This document shows, in pieces, positions 43,947 through 53,524 of a stretch of 64,000 nt of DNA. The DNA lies in contig CAADGV010000030.1 in the NCBI GenBank assembly GCA_900696645.1, positions 118,767 through 182,766 on the forward strand, in the 5' to 3' direction. The position numbers and the translations under genes were made by a program. This DNA is from an uncultured Chlorobiota bacterium (GTDB lineage: Bacteria; Bacteroidota; Ignavibacteria; UBA10030; UBA6906). Numbering within the stretch: position 1 is the first letter of the stretch; each line of letters starts with the position of its first letter. The notes beneath the pieces were generated by a model. The model was not told the DNA's origin and searched no databases. It saw nothing but the letters and a program-made list of their open reading frames with translations.

Positions 43947-46475
43947 TTACATCAACCCCACCGGATCAATATCCACCGTCAGCCTCACCGATGATTTTCT
44001 TCTCCCGAAATCCGCAAGCGACTTGCGCAGCGCGTAGCGCAACTCCGTGCCAGCCGGATCCTTCGACTTCAGGTTCTTCACAATAATGTGCCAGCGGTAC
44101 ATGTTCTTGATCTTGCTGATGACAGCAGGCGAGGGTCCGAGTATTGTAAATGTGCCAAGAATTGCGCGGAGGTGTTTGACGAACCGTTCTGCTTCCGCCT
44201 TTACATTGTTCTCATTCTTGCCTTTGAACTCCACAAGCGCAAGCCGTGAAAAAGGCGGGTAGTCGAGTTCCTTCCGTTCTTCCAACTCTATTTCGACGAA
44301 CCCCTTGAAGTTATGGTCGACGACATGCTTGAGCGTATAATGATCCGGTTGATGCGTTTGAATCACCACTTCTCCCTTCAGCGTGCTTCGTCCGGCGCGG
44401 CCTGCGACCTGCGTGAGAAGCTGGAACGTGCGCTCGGAGGCACGGAAATCCGGCAGCAACATCTGCGTGTCTGCCGAAATCACACCGACAAGTGTCACGC
44501 GGGCAAAATCCAATCCCTTTGCTACCATTTGCGTTCCGAGCAGAATATCCGCTTCGCCCGCGCCGAATTTCTCCAGCAGCCGCTGATGCGAGCCTTTGCG
44601 CGTCGTTGTGTCCATATCCATCCGCAGCAACTTTGCGGAAGGGAAGCGTGTGGCAAGTTCCTGCTCGACTCGTTGTGTACCCGCGCCGCGTTGTTGTAAC
44701 GCAATGCTATGGCAATGCGGGCAAACAGGCGGCGGTTGTTGCGTCAATCCGCAGTAGTGACAGCGCAGATGCCGCCGGGTGATGTGGTACGTGAGTGTGA
44801 CGTTGCATTTCGGGCACATCAGTGTGTTGCCGCAATCCATGCACTCGATAAACGGCGCAAAGCCGCGGCGGTTTTGGAGGAGTATGATTCCTTCCTTCTT
44901 GCTCAGACGATCCTGAATCTTCTCGCACAACAGCATCGAGAATGAAGACTGCTGAAACTCACGCAGCTTCATCCTATTCTCCTCCGTTGCCGCTTCTTTC
45001 ATTGCAAAGTACTCTCGTTTGCGTTCTTCCGTCATATCGACAATGAGAACTTCGGGCAGTGAAATCTGCTCCACGCGGTTGGGCATTTCGAGCAGTTCAT
45101 ATTTGCTTTGCAAGACATTGAAATACGACTCCGCCGAAGGCGTTGCGGAGCCGAGAACAACAACGGCATTTGCCATCTTGCCGCGAACAACGGCTACATC
45201 CCGCGCATTGTATCGCGGCACGCCGTCGAATTGTTTGTACGAAGGCTCATGCTCTTCATCCACCACAATCAAGCCGAGATTGGCAAGCGGAGCAAATACC
45301 GCCGACCGCGGCCCGATGATGACGCGGTACTCGCCCCGCCGCGCCCGCTGCCATACTTCATGCCGCTCGTTTGCGGACATGTTGCTGTGCACGACGGCAA
45401 CACGTTCCTCGAAATGACTTTTGAACCGCCGCGCAGTTTGTGGCGTGAGGGAGATTTCCGGCACAAGCACGATGGCCGTTTTTCCTCTTTCTAAACAATG
45501 CCGGATTGTCTCGATATACACCTGCGTCTTGCCGCTTCCCGTGACGCCGTGCAGCAAGAACGTCTTGTTCATTCCCGCATCCATCGCAGCCTGCATTGCG
45601 TTCAGGACGTTCTGTTGCGTCTCGTTGAGCGCAATCGCGAGCGTCTGCTCTTCGGTGCCGAACGACTGCTGCGTCTTTATCTCCCGCTTCTCCACGATAA
45701 GAAGTCCCGACGACCTGAATTCTTTCACCGCAGCGGATGTCGTTCCCGATTTCTTCAGCAAATCGGTCAGAAAAATTTCCTGTGTTCCCTGCTGTTTCAG
45801 CCAATCGAGTGCTTCGAGAAGTAAGCGGGCCTTTTTCTTTTTCTTGGAAAGAGCTGCAAGTGCCGCCGCAAGTTGGCCGGAGTCAAGTTTATCAAGAAGA
45901 ATAACATCCTTCGTCGGCAGTTTGGTTTTTTGTTTGGGGAGAACTTCTTCCGTCTCAATCAATCCGGTCGCAACGAGTTCGTTGAGGACGGTGTTGATAT
46001 TCTTGAGTCCCGTTCTTTTTTGGAGATCGGAAGAAAGGAGTGAGCCGTGTTGTGCGAGAAGATCGAAGAGTCGTGTTCTCTGTTTCGATGCGCGTTTCGC
46101 TTCGGTGACCTGTTCGGGAGTTGCAGCTGCGGCGAGTTTCACCATTCTCTTGCTGGACGAACTGAACCCGTGAGGCAGCGATGCCTTCAACACTTCGCCG
46201 AGCGGGGCGAAGTAGTAGTCGGCAATCCACGTACACAACCGCAGCAATTCATCCGACACAACGGGCGAAGCGTCCAAAACATCTTTGATGGGTTTGAGAG
46301 ATGTGAGAGGAGTTGACTCCGGAAGCTCGACAATCAATCCCGTCGCGTACTTTCTGCCGAACGGGACGACGACGCGTACGCCGATAACGGCAGATTGCTC
46401 AAGCTCCGGCGGGATTTGATACGTGAATGTCGAATCGACTGCAACAGGCAGCGCAACGTTGGCGAGTGATGGCAT
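43947..46475 (-). CDS. priA: Primosomal protein N' (replication restart helicase PriA)
   Basis: An 842-residue 3'-5' DNA helicase that reloads the replisome at stalled forks. The N-terminal 3'-end-binding domain starts VALPVAVDSTFTYQIP; Walker A is GVTGSGKTQVYIE; the DEAH-type box is VDEEHEPSYKQ; the zinc-binding region has CMDCGNTLMCPKCN and CHYCGLTQQPPPVCPHC; and the helicase C-lobe has GTQMVAKGLDFARV and QVAGRAGR. A long helix-rich winged-helix insertion occupies about 120-270, including a Lys-rich KKKKKAR. All motifs are intact. Confidence 0.97.
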   Translation of the reverse strand: MPSLANVALPVAVDSTFTYQIPPELEQSAVIGVRVVVPFGRKYATGLIVELPESTPLTSLKPIKDVLDASPVVSDELLRLCTWIADYYFAPLGEVLKASLPHGFSSSSKRMVKLAAAATPEQVTEAKRASKQRTRLFDLLAQHGSLLSSDLQKRTGLKNINTVLNELVATGLIETEEVLPKQKTKLPTKDVILLDKLDSGQLAAALAALSKKKKKARLLLEALDWLKQQGTQEIFLTDLLKKSGTTSAAVKEFRSSGLLIVEKREIKTQQSFGTEEQTLAIALNETQQNVLNAMQAAMDAGMNKTFLLHGVTGSGKTQVYIETIRHCLERGKTAIVLVPEISLTPQTARRFKSHFEERVAVVHSNMSANERHEVWQRARRGEYRVIIGPRSAVFAPLANLGLIVVDEEHEPSYKQFDGVPRYNARDVAVVRGKMANAVVVLGSATPSAESYFNVLQSKYELLEMPNRVEQISLPEVLIVDMTEERKREYFAMKEAATEENRMKLREFQQSSFSMLLCEKIQDRLSKKEGIILLQNRRGFAPFIECMDCGNTLMCPKCNVTLTYHITRRHLRCHYCGLTQQPPPVCPHCHSIALQQRGAGTQRVEQELATRFPSAKLLRMDMDTTTRKGSHQRLLEKFGAGEADILLGTQMVAKGLDFARVTLVGVISADTQMLLPDFRASERTFQLLTQVAGRAGRSTLKGEVVIQTHQPDHYTLKHVVDHNFKGFVEIELEERKELDYPPFSRLALVEFKGKNENNVKAEAERFVKHLRAILGTFTILGPSPAVISKIKNMYRWHIIVKNLKSKDPAGTELRYALRKSLADFGRRKSSVRLTVDIDPVGLM

Positions 46476-46616
46476 GGGAGAATATCGGGAAAAGGTGAGT
46501 GAAGGGCAAAGGATGCTCAGACGGAATTAAGTCATCTTAACCACTTTACGCTTGAAGAATCGCCGCAACTTCCAGATATTAGTTTGTCTTTACAAACTTT
46601 GAGACGGAGAGCAACC

Positions 46617-48842
46617 ATGAAACGCATCTTTCCACTGATACTCTTTTCATTTCTGCTTGGCGGCTGCGCGGCGTACAAGGAGCTTTCGCCCAAACCAGAG
46701 CTTTCGCCCGCTGAGCGGGGCTACATTGAGTTGAAGGATGGTAAGGATAATTTTACACTTGATAAAGACAAGAAGTACTATATCAAGTTCCCGAGACCGG
46801 AAGGCGACCAATTCGTGCTTGCGATGAAGCTCAACGCGAAGTCTGCTCTCCAATATTTCTTGACGGACAGATTTGACGGCGGCGACGGCTCCTTTCAGAA
46901 GATTCCCGATGAACTCGCAACGCATGACAACACGAGCGCGTACCTTGTCAACAGGCTTCCTCCCGAATACTTCTGGGTGATTGAATCCGTTCCGTACGAT
47001 GTGGAATTGGAGATGGCCTATCGTTACGTGCCGCAATGGCGCTTCACGTTCGAGAACAAATATGAGGCGTACAAGAAGATTCTCGCCGACAATACCATCG
47101 AGCGCGATACCTACAACTCAGTTGACGACCGGTTCAGTTTCTCCGGCTTTGCTTTCGCTGAAAAACTCCGCCAACTCAATGCGGCAACGAAGAACGTACG
47201 CGGCATGAAGGACGAGTTAGTGAAGCTGGAAAACATCTTCCCGCCGAATATTGCCAGTTCCCGCGATACGGCGTACGAGAATTTCATCGCCCTTCGCAAC
47301 AAAACAAACGACGAGCTGCAATTTCAGGAGAACTACACCACAGTTCTGACCATCTTCAAGAAGGAACAGGACTCGCACGGTAGTATCGCTGCTTTCCTTG
47401 AATCGGCTCCTGAGTTTGCGGAATTCGTCTCGCAACGAGACAGATTCCCGCGCCCCATGCTCGAGAAAGCGCGGACAACATTTATCCGTCGGCTGAATGA
47501 TGCGCCCTCGTTCTACGACGATCAACTCCGTGCAAAGAATGATGCAAAGAAAATCAACTTCACTCCTCCGGCGGAAAATGCCCGCAAACTTTACGAAGCC
47601 TGCGGTGTGCAAGTTCCTTCCGATTTCAGAACGTTGATGTCGTTCGTTGACCGCTTCAACGTTGAAGCATCGGGGATGGCGCTCGTGAACGAGAAGTTTC
47701 AACAAATTGATCGCGCATTTGCCGCCAATCCGCCTCTCACAACCGAAGCGCTTTTTTCGGATTTTCTCTCGAAAATCGCCGATGCCCGGTCTAAACTTCC
47801 CGAATCAAGAACGCTTTCGTTTGACAAGTATGGCCGGTATGTTTGTGCTACTATGCTTGATGCGGAGATTCGGAATGCTACCGCCCGCGTAAATGCTTCC
47901 GAAACATTGTTTGGCATGTCGCAACAATTTGTGCAGCGCCTCAATGCAAACTCATGGGCTCCGGCTGAGGCCATCTTGCGGGAAGTTCACTACAATGCGT
48001 CGTTTGCCGGAGTTCCGGCAGTGAACGAACAGAAAAACAGGATCGTGCGCTCTTTCGAAGGAGAGATCTTCAATCGCGTGAAGCAAGTGTCACATCAGCG
48101 GGTTGACGCGTTCGTCAAGGCGAATGAAGCCGCGATTGACAATGTGCCCGCATTGTATCTCGACTCGGCATTCATACCTGTGCATCAGATCAGTTTCTCT
48201 GCAAGCGGCGAGGCGGAAGTGCAGCGCAAGCGGGCAGAAGTGCAGAACTATATCGACAAGCTGAAGTTCAATGATTTCCCCGCCGCGTCGATCACGGCCA
48301 TTTATCGCGACTTCACGCGCAACATCAATGACCGGGGCGTTGACCGGGCGCGTGCCATTGTCGAGCACGGCAAGTACTACAAAGGCACCGACAATCAAAT
48401 TCGTTCGATGGTGAATGAATGCGACCCGAATATTTCAAAATGGATTATCAGGCCGAAAGAGTACCGCAAGTTGTTCGTCGTGCCCGTGACGACAAATCCC
48501 CGCGGAACAAACGAATATCTCTTCAGAGTGACGTTGAAGATTCCGTCGGAGGCGCAATTCCCGGTGTTTGAGATTAACGTCAAGCTTCCGAAGGAAGTGG
48601 CGGAAAAGGCTGGCACTCAGGCATGGTTTGAGTCCATCAAGCTGAACAGAACGGAAATCAAGAACGAGGGTCGCCACACGATCACGTCGCCGACTGCAGA
48701 CAATAATTACGAGTCACAGATATCGCCTGTGCAAATGGACAAAGACGGAAACAACGTGCTTGAAGTCCGCTTCAAGTATCCCGGCTACAAAGTGTTCGAA
48801 GTGAGCACAATGGCACAAGTGCCGATTATCCGTAAGAATTAG
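46617..48842 (+). CDS. Large lipoprotein of unknown function, first gene of the ABC cluster
   Basis: 741 residues. The signal IFPLILFSFLLGGCAAYKEL has the lipobox LGGC, so the mature protein is lipid anchored. The body is rich in helices and charged residues (about 130-560), while the last 130 residues look beta-rich (RKLFVVPVTTNPRGTNEYLF, then YKVFEVSTMAQVPII). I recognise no family. ATG 46617 follows GGAGAG. It lies 17 bp before the membrane-anchored binding-protein gene in a six-gene run, so it probably helps the importer, perhaps as an outer-membrane or periplasmic partner. Confidence 0.75.
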   Translation: MKRIFPLILFSFLLGGCAAYKELSPKPELSPAERGYIELKDGKDNFTLDKDKKYYIKFPRPEGDQFVLAMKLNAKSALQYFLTDRFDGGDGSFQKIPDELATHDNTSAYLVNRLPPEYFWVIESVPYDVELEMAYRYVPQWRFTFENKYEAYKKILADNTIERDTYNSVDDRFSFSGFAFAEKLRQLNAATKNVRGMKDELVKLENIFPPNIASSRDTAYENFIALRNKTNDELQFQENYTTVLTIFKKEQDSHGSIAAFLESAPEFAEFVSQRDRFPRPMLEKARTTFIRRLNDAPSFYDDQLRAKNDAKKINFTPPAENARKLYEACGVQVPSDFRTLMSFVDRFNVEASGMALVNEKFQQIDRAFAANPPLTTEALFSDFLSKIADARSKLPESRTLSFDKYGRYVCATMLDAEIRNATARVNASETLFGMSQQFVQRLNANSWAPAEAILREVHYNASFAGVPAVNEQKNRIVRSFEGEIFNRVKQVSHQRVDAFVKANEAAIDNVPALYLDSAFIPVHQISFSASGEAEVQRKRAEVQNYIDKLKFNDFPAASITAIYRDFTRNINDRGVDRARAIVEHGKYYKGTDNQIRSMVNECDPNISKWIIRPKEYRKLFVVPVTTNPRGTNEYLFRVTLKIPSEAQFPVFEINVKLPKEVAEKAGTQAWFESIKLNRTEIKNEGRHTITSPTADNNYESQISPVQMDKDGNNVLEVRFKYPGYKVFEVSTMAQVPIIRKN

Positions 48843-48859
48843 CAAAGGACAACGAGACT

Positions 48860-50659
48860 ATGGACGAACAAAAGACTCAGGAAGCCGCGATCCCGGCTTG
48901 GGCCCCGCCACCCCCGCTTCAGAAGTCGAACAAGAAGCGGAATATCATCATCGCTTCCAGCGTCGTGCTGCTGCTGTTGATTGCCGGAGGATTGTACTAC
49001 TATCTCACACTCGACAAGCTTCGCGGGATGATCGTCATTCCCTACATCTCCCACCAAAAACCGACGATCGATCCGCATCTGCCGAGTTCTACCGCCTTGT
49101 CGGACAAGTTGGAAGAAATCCAGTTCGACGGACTCTTCAATATCTCGGCTGATGCAAGCGGCGTGATTTACGAGGACGGTTTGGGAGAATTGATCGGTAT
49201 TGATGAAAACAATATTGTGTCGGTTCGGCTCAAAACGAACAAGTACTGGCACGACAGCTACATTGCAACGATGGAGAAGGAAGAACTCAAGTCCATTGAC
49301 AAGACAAGGGAACATCTCTTCACTGCTGCTGATCTGAATTTCACGTTGCGACGCATTCAGGCCCTCGGCAGTCTTTCGCCGGACTATATTCTTGTTTCTC
49401 AAGCGATTGACCCCCTGGCGTTTGAAGGCCCTGACGCAAGCAACGTCATCCGCATGAGATTCCGCGGCGACCGCATCTGGAAAGAAACCGATATCAAGGA
49501 AGTGTTGTCGTTCAAAGTGTTGCCGGACGGTTCCGACATGAATGCGTTGAACTACACCATCGGCAGCAATGCATACCTGATGCTGCCGCCGAAGGAGGGC
49601 GTTTCGAATTATCACAAAAGTCCCGATGGGACAGCAAACATCGCAAACGTCATTCTGTCGCCGTTCATTGATAACAGCACATTCACGACCGAGTTGAAGA
49701 ACAATCGTATCAACGTTCTGCTCGATACGCCGTTCGGCAGCCTCTCGCCGATTCTGAACGACAGTACGAAGTTTTTTGTGAAATCCAATGTCAGCACGAC
49801 GTTGTTTGCCGTGTTGTTCAACACCCAGCGTCTCAATCGGGAACAACGAATGGCCGTCCGTTCGATGCTCAACGGCAAGCAGGTGATCAGCGCACTGTAC
49901 AAAGTCGGTACACCCCAGCAGCGGAGCATTATTGATTACAGGGGAAACAGGAATAACTATGATGATTATGTGAACAAGAGCGTGTTTCCCACATCATCCT
50001 ATTATATTGAAGATAGTGTTGTGACGCCGTTTGTCACCGATATGCCCGTGAACATGGGGATTCTGCCCGATACTGTTCGCATTGCGGCGTGCATGAATTT
50101 TGGATTCCGTGAAGAATATGCCGACTTGATTGATGCGATCAACAGTCCGGCAATCTCCCGCGGCAAGTTGAAAGTGACGGCAATCCAGAATGAAGATATC
50201 AGGAGAGGGAACTACGACGGTTTGCTTGTTGCCATCAGCGGATACCGGAGTAATTTTCTGTTCGACCTGTACGATATTTTTCTACGGGAGCCGGATCTGC
50301 AAACGTACCGTATCAATCTGGTGACAATACCTGGCGGCGGAGGAATCAGCCCGGCTTCATGGAAAGCGGACAAGAATTTCTTCAGGCTCGATGCCGAAAT
50401 GGGCGGGCCTGATCAGGCCGACATCAATCAGTTGCTGCAATATATCTACGGCTTCATGGCGACACGGCAGATTGGAGACAAGCAGGAATTCTCCCGGCGC
50501 ATTGATGTGCTGGAGAATCAGTTGAGTCTCGGCGCGTGGATGTTTTCGCTGCCGTCGCTGGCATACTTCAGCACACAGTTCGACAGCACAAGTATTGATT
50601 TGTACGGCGTAGCCTCGCAGCTCTCGACCATCAAAAAATGGAAAGAGCAACCAAAGTAG
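48860..50659 (+). CDS. Membrane-anchored SBP_bac_5-like substrate-binding protein
   Basis: 599 residues. A cytosolic start with a proline run (AWAPPPP) and a basic patch precedes one membrane helix (about 29-49), so the rest faces the periplasm. The soluble part follows the peptide/nickel-binding family: FDGLFNI near the start, LKTNKYWHDS, FTAADLNFTLRRIQAL (the usual LTAEDV region) and NREQRMAVRSMLNGKQVISAL where the family has its RxAIxxAIDR block. Similarity is weak and an uncleaved anchor is unusual for this family, which normally has a lipoprotein or a free periplasmic form. AAAGGA precedes the ATG. It overlaps the next gene by 22 bases. Confidence 0.75.
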   Translation: MDEQKTQEAAIPAWAPPPPLQKSNKKRNIIIASSVVLLLLIAGGLYYYLTLDKLRGMIVIPYISHQKPTIDPHLPSSTALSDKLEEIQFDGLFNISADASGVIYEDGLGELIGIDENNIVSVRLKTNKYWHDSYIATMEKEELKSIDKTREHLFTAADLNFTLRRIQALGSLSPDYILVSQAIDPLAFEGPDASNVIRMRFRGDRIWKETDIKEVLSFKVLPDGSDMNALNYTIGSNAYLMLPPKEGVSNYHKSPDGTANIANVILSPFIDNSTFTTELKNNRINVLLDTPFGSLSPILNDSTKFFVKSNVSTTLFAVLFNTQRLNREQRMAVRSMLNGKQVISALYKVGTPQQRSIIDYRGNRNNYDDYVNKSVFPTSSYYIEDSVVTPFVTDMPVNMGILPDTVRIAACMNFGFREEYADLIDAINSPAISRGKLKVTAIQNEDIRRGNYDGLLVAISGYRSNFLFDLYDIFLREPDLQTYRINLVTIPGGGGISPASWKADKNFFRLDAEMGGPDQADINQLLQYIYGFMATRQIGDKQEFSRRIDVLENQLSLGAWMFSLPSLAYFSTQFDSTSIDLYGVASQLSTIKKWKEQPK

Positions 50660-51552
50660 TTTTCCGCATCATACGGCACATGTACAGATCAGCGATTGCA
50701 ATCGCATCGCTGCTGCTATCGCTGTCTCCGGTTTCTGCAAACACCAAAACGGACTTTCTCATCCTTGAGGAAGTCCGCACTCTTTTCATCTACAACCAAT
50801 ATCAGCAGCAGATTTCCAGCCTTGAGAAGAGGGAGTTTCTTCCCTTCACTCCGTTCAGAATTCTCAATCCCGACGACATGTTAGGCGACGGCTTCACTCC
50901 GTGCATGAGAGTGGAGTCGGGAAACCGAATCTACTTCTTCGAAAAAGATTCAGGCGGGCAACTTGCAGGAGCGGAGGGTGTTGCGTTTCAGAGAACGTAT
51001 CACAATGCGATTGTGGTTGGCGATACCATAGAAGTTCTGCACGGTAACCGCGTCTTTCTGCACGATCCGGCAAGGACAGAGAAATCGCCGCTTGCTCAAG
51101 GCGCCGTTGTTGTCCGGATGTTCGAGCACCAGGGATTTACGTATGTGAGAGTGCTTGGCTCCGGCAGCCGTTTCGGGTGGATACAATTCGGCGAATCGAG
51201 AGCAGGTCGTGAGTGGCGGGTTCTCAAACAGACGGGCACATCAACACTCGAACAATTGGAACGAACGCTTCCGCTCATACGCGTTCGCGTGCAGGAAGTA
51301 AATGCAAAACTCGTGCAGTTGTATGAATACTTCAATCGGGAATCTTCACGACGGCTGCAGTCACCGCAATGGAAAGTCGAGCAACAGGGCAACGCCGCGG
51401 TGTGTGTGCTTGAATCCGCTGCTCCTGCTGATGCATTTTCCGAGAGTACGCGGCTGTTGGGCAAATCCATCGAGGGCGTGATTCTCGGAACCTTGCTGCG
51501 TGTTTCGAGTGTACCGGGGCGGATAGAGATTAGCGGGGGAGAGAAGAAGTGA
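50638..51552 (+). CDS. Exported SH3-like domain protein
   Basis: 304 residues (290 if ATG 50680 is used). A signal peptide, RSAIAIASLLLSLSPVSAN, should export it to the periplasm. The middle (about 135-185) has the barrel pattern of bacterial SH3 domains (GDTIEVLHGNRVFLHD, GAVVVRMFEHQGFTYVRVL, GWIQFGE), often found in cell-wall-binding proteins. A helix (LEQLERTLPLIRVRVQEVNAKL) follows. It overlaps the genes on both sides (22 and 4 bases), so it belongs to the importer operon. It may link the importer to peptidoglycan or bind its substrate. Confidence 0.65.
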   Translation: MERATKVVFRIIRHMYRSAIAIASLLLSLSPVSANTKTDFLILEEVRTLFIYNQYQQQISSLEKREFLPFTPFRILNPDDMLGDGFTPCMRVESGNRIYFFEKDSGGQLAGAEGVAFQRTYHNAIVVGDTIEVLHGNRVFLHDPARTEKSPLAQGAVVVRMFEHQGFTYVRVLGSGSRFGWIQFGESRAGREWRVLKQTGTSTLEQLERTLPLIRVRVQEVNAKLVQLYEYFNRESSRRLQSPQWKVEQQGNAAVCVLESAAPADAFSESTRLLGKSIEGVILGTLLRVSSVPGRIEISGGEKK

Positions 51553-52664
51553 AGGCACGCTTTGTTGAGCATGCGGTGAGTATTCTGTTGGTGACGGCGT
51601 TGTTTGTCGGCCTTATTTCTCTTATCCAGCAAGAAAATCTGAAGAAGCGGACGGAGCAGAGAAGCGATATTCAGAAATATCTGGCGTTGGAATTTGTTGA
51701 TTTCGGCAATCCGTTGGATCGGGCGCTGTTTCGCGAGTCACTGAATATCTTCTTTCCTGATACTCCGGCAGGGAATGATTCTCTTCTTCGTGCCATTGAC
51801 GATTTCAGGCGGGAACAGTTCACCAACGAAATGTACAAAACCGGAGGAGCGGAACGGGGGCTGACGTTTGCCAAAACACAGGAACTCCTTGGCATGTTTC
51901 TTCAATTTATCATCATCTATGTTGTTGTGCTTGCGCTGAGTTATTACGGAGCCCAGACGTTGGGGATCATCCGATTCGTTCACATGAAGCAAGGCAGATC
52001 ATCGTACCTCGCATCATTCCTCGAGCATATCTCAACATCAGTAAACGGAAATCGGTCGGTTCCACAGGCCGTTGTGCTCTTGGTAAAAGCGCTTGTCAAG
52101 GGAATGGCATACATCGTTCTGTTCGCACCCGCGTACGTGATCGCGTATTCGTTCAAGACGAGATTTGATACCGATTCGTACTTCTTCATGATTCTTCTCG
52201 GCGTGATCTCGAACGGGCTTCTCATCAATTACACAAACCGCTTCTTCACATTTCTCGTTTCGGAGAGCAGGAAGGGGTATGTCGAGACGGCGGTTGTGAA
52301 GAACCTCTACAACTCCTACTTATGGCACGCGGGTGACGGCATTGCAAAAAGCAGCGTCTTCCGGCTTCGCAAGAAGTTTCCGTCACACGTCTTTCAGCAT
52401 ATTTATCTGAATGCACGGCATCAGTTCCAGCCGACCTTAAAGGAACACGCGTCATTTCTCATTACCGGACTTGTCATCATCGAGATGGCACTGAATATTC
52501 AGGGACATCTCAGCTATGAGATGCTGAAGAACATCCTCTACAAGCAGTACGATGTTGTGCTTGCCATTGTGTTGAGCATTTTCCTTCTTGTGAAAGCAAC
52601 AGAAATTGCTGTCGATCTCTGGACGTATCGTCAAGAACGAAAATTCGGGAACAAGGAGGTGTGA
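51549..52664 (+). CDS. Divergent DppB-like ABC permease
   Basis: 371 residues. Helix 1 near the N-terminus is followed by a periplasmic loop of about 90 residues and then five or so helices, the DppB/OppB layout. Near the end, KGYVETAVVKNL is where DppB has its GYVRTARAKGL EAA loop, and the last helix VVLAIVLSIFLLVKATEIAVDLWTYRQE matches the usual VLLLALLFVLVNLLVDLLYAxLDP end. The EAA loop is much altered and extended. It overlaps both neighbours by four bases. The family call depends on layout, position and these two blocks. Confidence 0.65.
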   Translation: MKARFVEHAVSILLVTALFVGLISLIQQENLKKRTEQRSDIQKYLALEFVDFGNPLDRALFRESLNIFFPDTPAGNDSLLRAIDDFRREQFTNEMYKTGGAERGLTFAKTQELLGMFLQFIIIYVVVLALSYYGAQTLGIIRFVHMKQGRSSYLASFLEHISTSVNGNRSVPQAVVLLVKALVKGMAYIVLFAPAYVIAYSFKTRFDTDSYFFMILLGVISNGLLINYTNRFFTFLVSESRKGYVETAVVKNLYNSYLWHAGDGIAKSSVFRLRKKFPSHVFQHIYLNARHQFQPTLKEHASFLITGLVIIEMALNIQGHLSYEMLKNILYKQYDVVLAIVLSIFLLVKATEIAVDLWTYRQERKFGNKEV

Positions 52665-53524
52665 GACTTCTCAAGGCAAATATTTTTCGGGCAAAAGATA
52701 AACTCTGGCTGTGTATCTGGCTTGCGGGCCTCGGCATTCTGTGGTTGTGGAACACACTGTATCTCAACCCTGCGGCATTTGCGCGGCTGAGTGCCGCGTC
52801 ACTCAACACGCTGTTTGTCGGAATCCTTGTGGTGTTTCTTGCCTTTCTGTTCGGATGGCTGGCCGCGTTGGCGCTGCATTTCCTCGACGAAACACGGACG
52901 CGCATCCCGTATCTGTTTCTGACATTCCTTTTCAATCTCATCCGTTCAGTTCCTCAAATTGTCGGCATCTTGATCGGGTATGTCATTCTCACACTGTTTA
53001 TTCAAGGTGATATTCTCAGGGCACAAACTGCACAGCTCGTCTGGATGTCGTTCGTCATCAGCGTGTTTGTCTTTCTCGAAGTAGCCGATGTGATTCGGGA
53101 GCGGATCGCATTCTACATGAAGTCGGATTTCTTTGATGCAATGCTGTGCTGCGGCATCAGTGAAAGCAGAATCATCAATACGGAAATTCTGCTCAAGAAC
53201 AGCCGTGCACATCTGCTGCACAAGCTGATTTCGGTATTTGGCGCGACAATCTTCCTGCTATGCAGCGTGGATTTCATTGTCTCGGTGGGCCTTTCAACCG
53301 ACGTCAGTCTCAGCAATTTTCCCACAACACTCGGTGGACTTCTCGCGACGATGGATAGCAAACAGGATATTCTCGCCATCGGCACGGTTGTGACGAACTT
53401 CAGAAATTTCAGCGCGCTCTTCTTTCAGCACTTGCAGGGCATCAGTACGGCGTGGATAATTGTGTTCACGCTTCTGTGCCTCTACAAAATCTCCAACGGA
53501 TTTGTCAAGAGACACAGATTGTAG
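52661..53524 (+). CDS. Divergent DppC-like ABC permease
   Basis: 287 residues with about six membrane helices. The binding-protein-dependent permease core is seen from NTLFVGILVVFLAFLFGWLA to the EAA-type loop SDFFDAMLCCGISESRII, which corresponds to DYVEAARALGASDLRII in DppC, followed by a further helix and a periplasmic segment with SNFPTTLGGLLA (the usual PPxPSWGxxL position). The start GTG overlaps the previous stop by four bases, and the ATPase ATG follows its stop directly. It should form a heterodimer with the 51549-52664 product. Confidence 0.75.
   Translation: MRLLKANIFRAKDKLWLCIWLAGLGILWLWNTLYLNPAAFARLSAASLNTLFVGILVVFLAFLFGWLAALALHFLDETRTRIPYLFLTFLFNLIRSVPQIVGILIGYVILTLFIQGDILRAQTAQLVWMSFVISVFVFLEVADVIRERIAFYMKSDFFDAMLCCGISESRIINTEILLKNSRAHLLHKLISVFGATIFLLCSVDFIVSVGLSTDVSLSNFPTTLGGLLATMDSKQDILAIGTVVTNFRNFSALFFQHLQGISTAWIIVFTLLCLYKISNGFVKRHRL

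Noticed and set aside
48839-49846. 335-codon open frame on the minus strand
   Set aside because: Antisense to the binding-protein gene; composition and lack of a start site mark it as a shadow.
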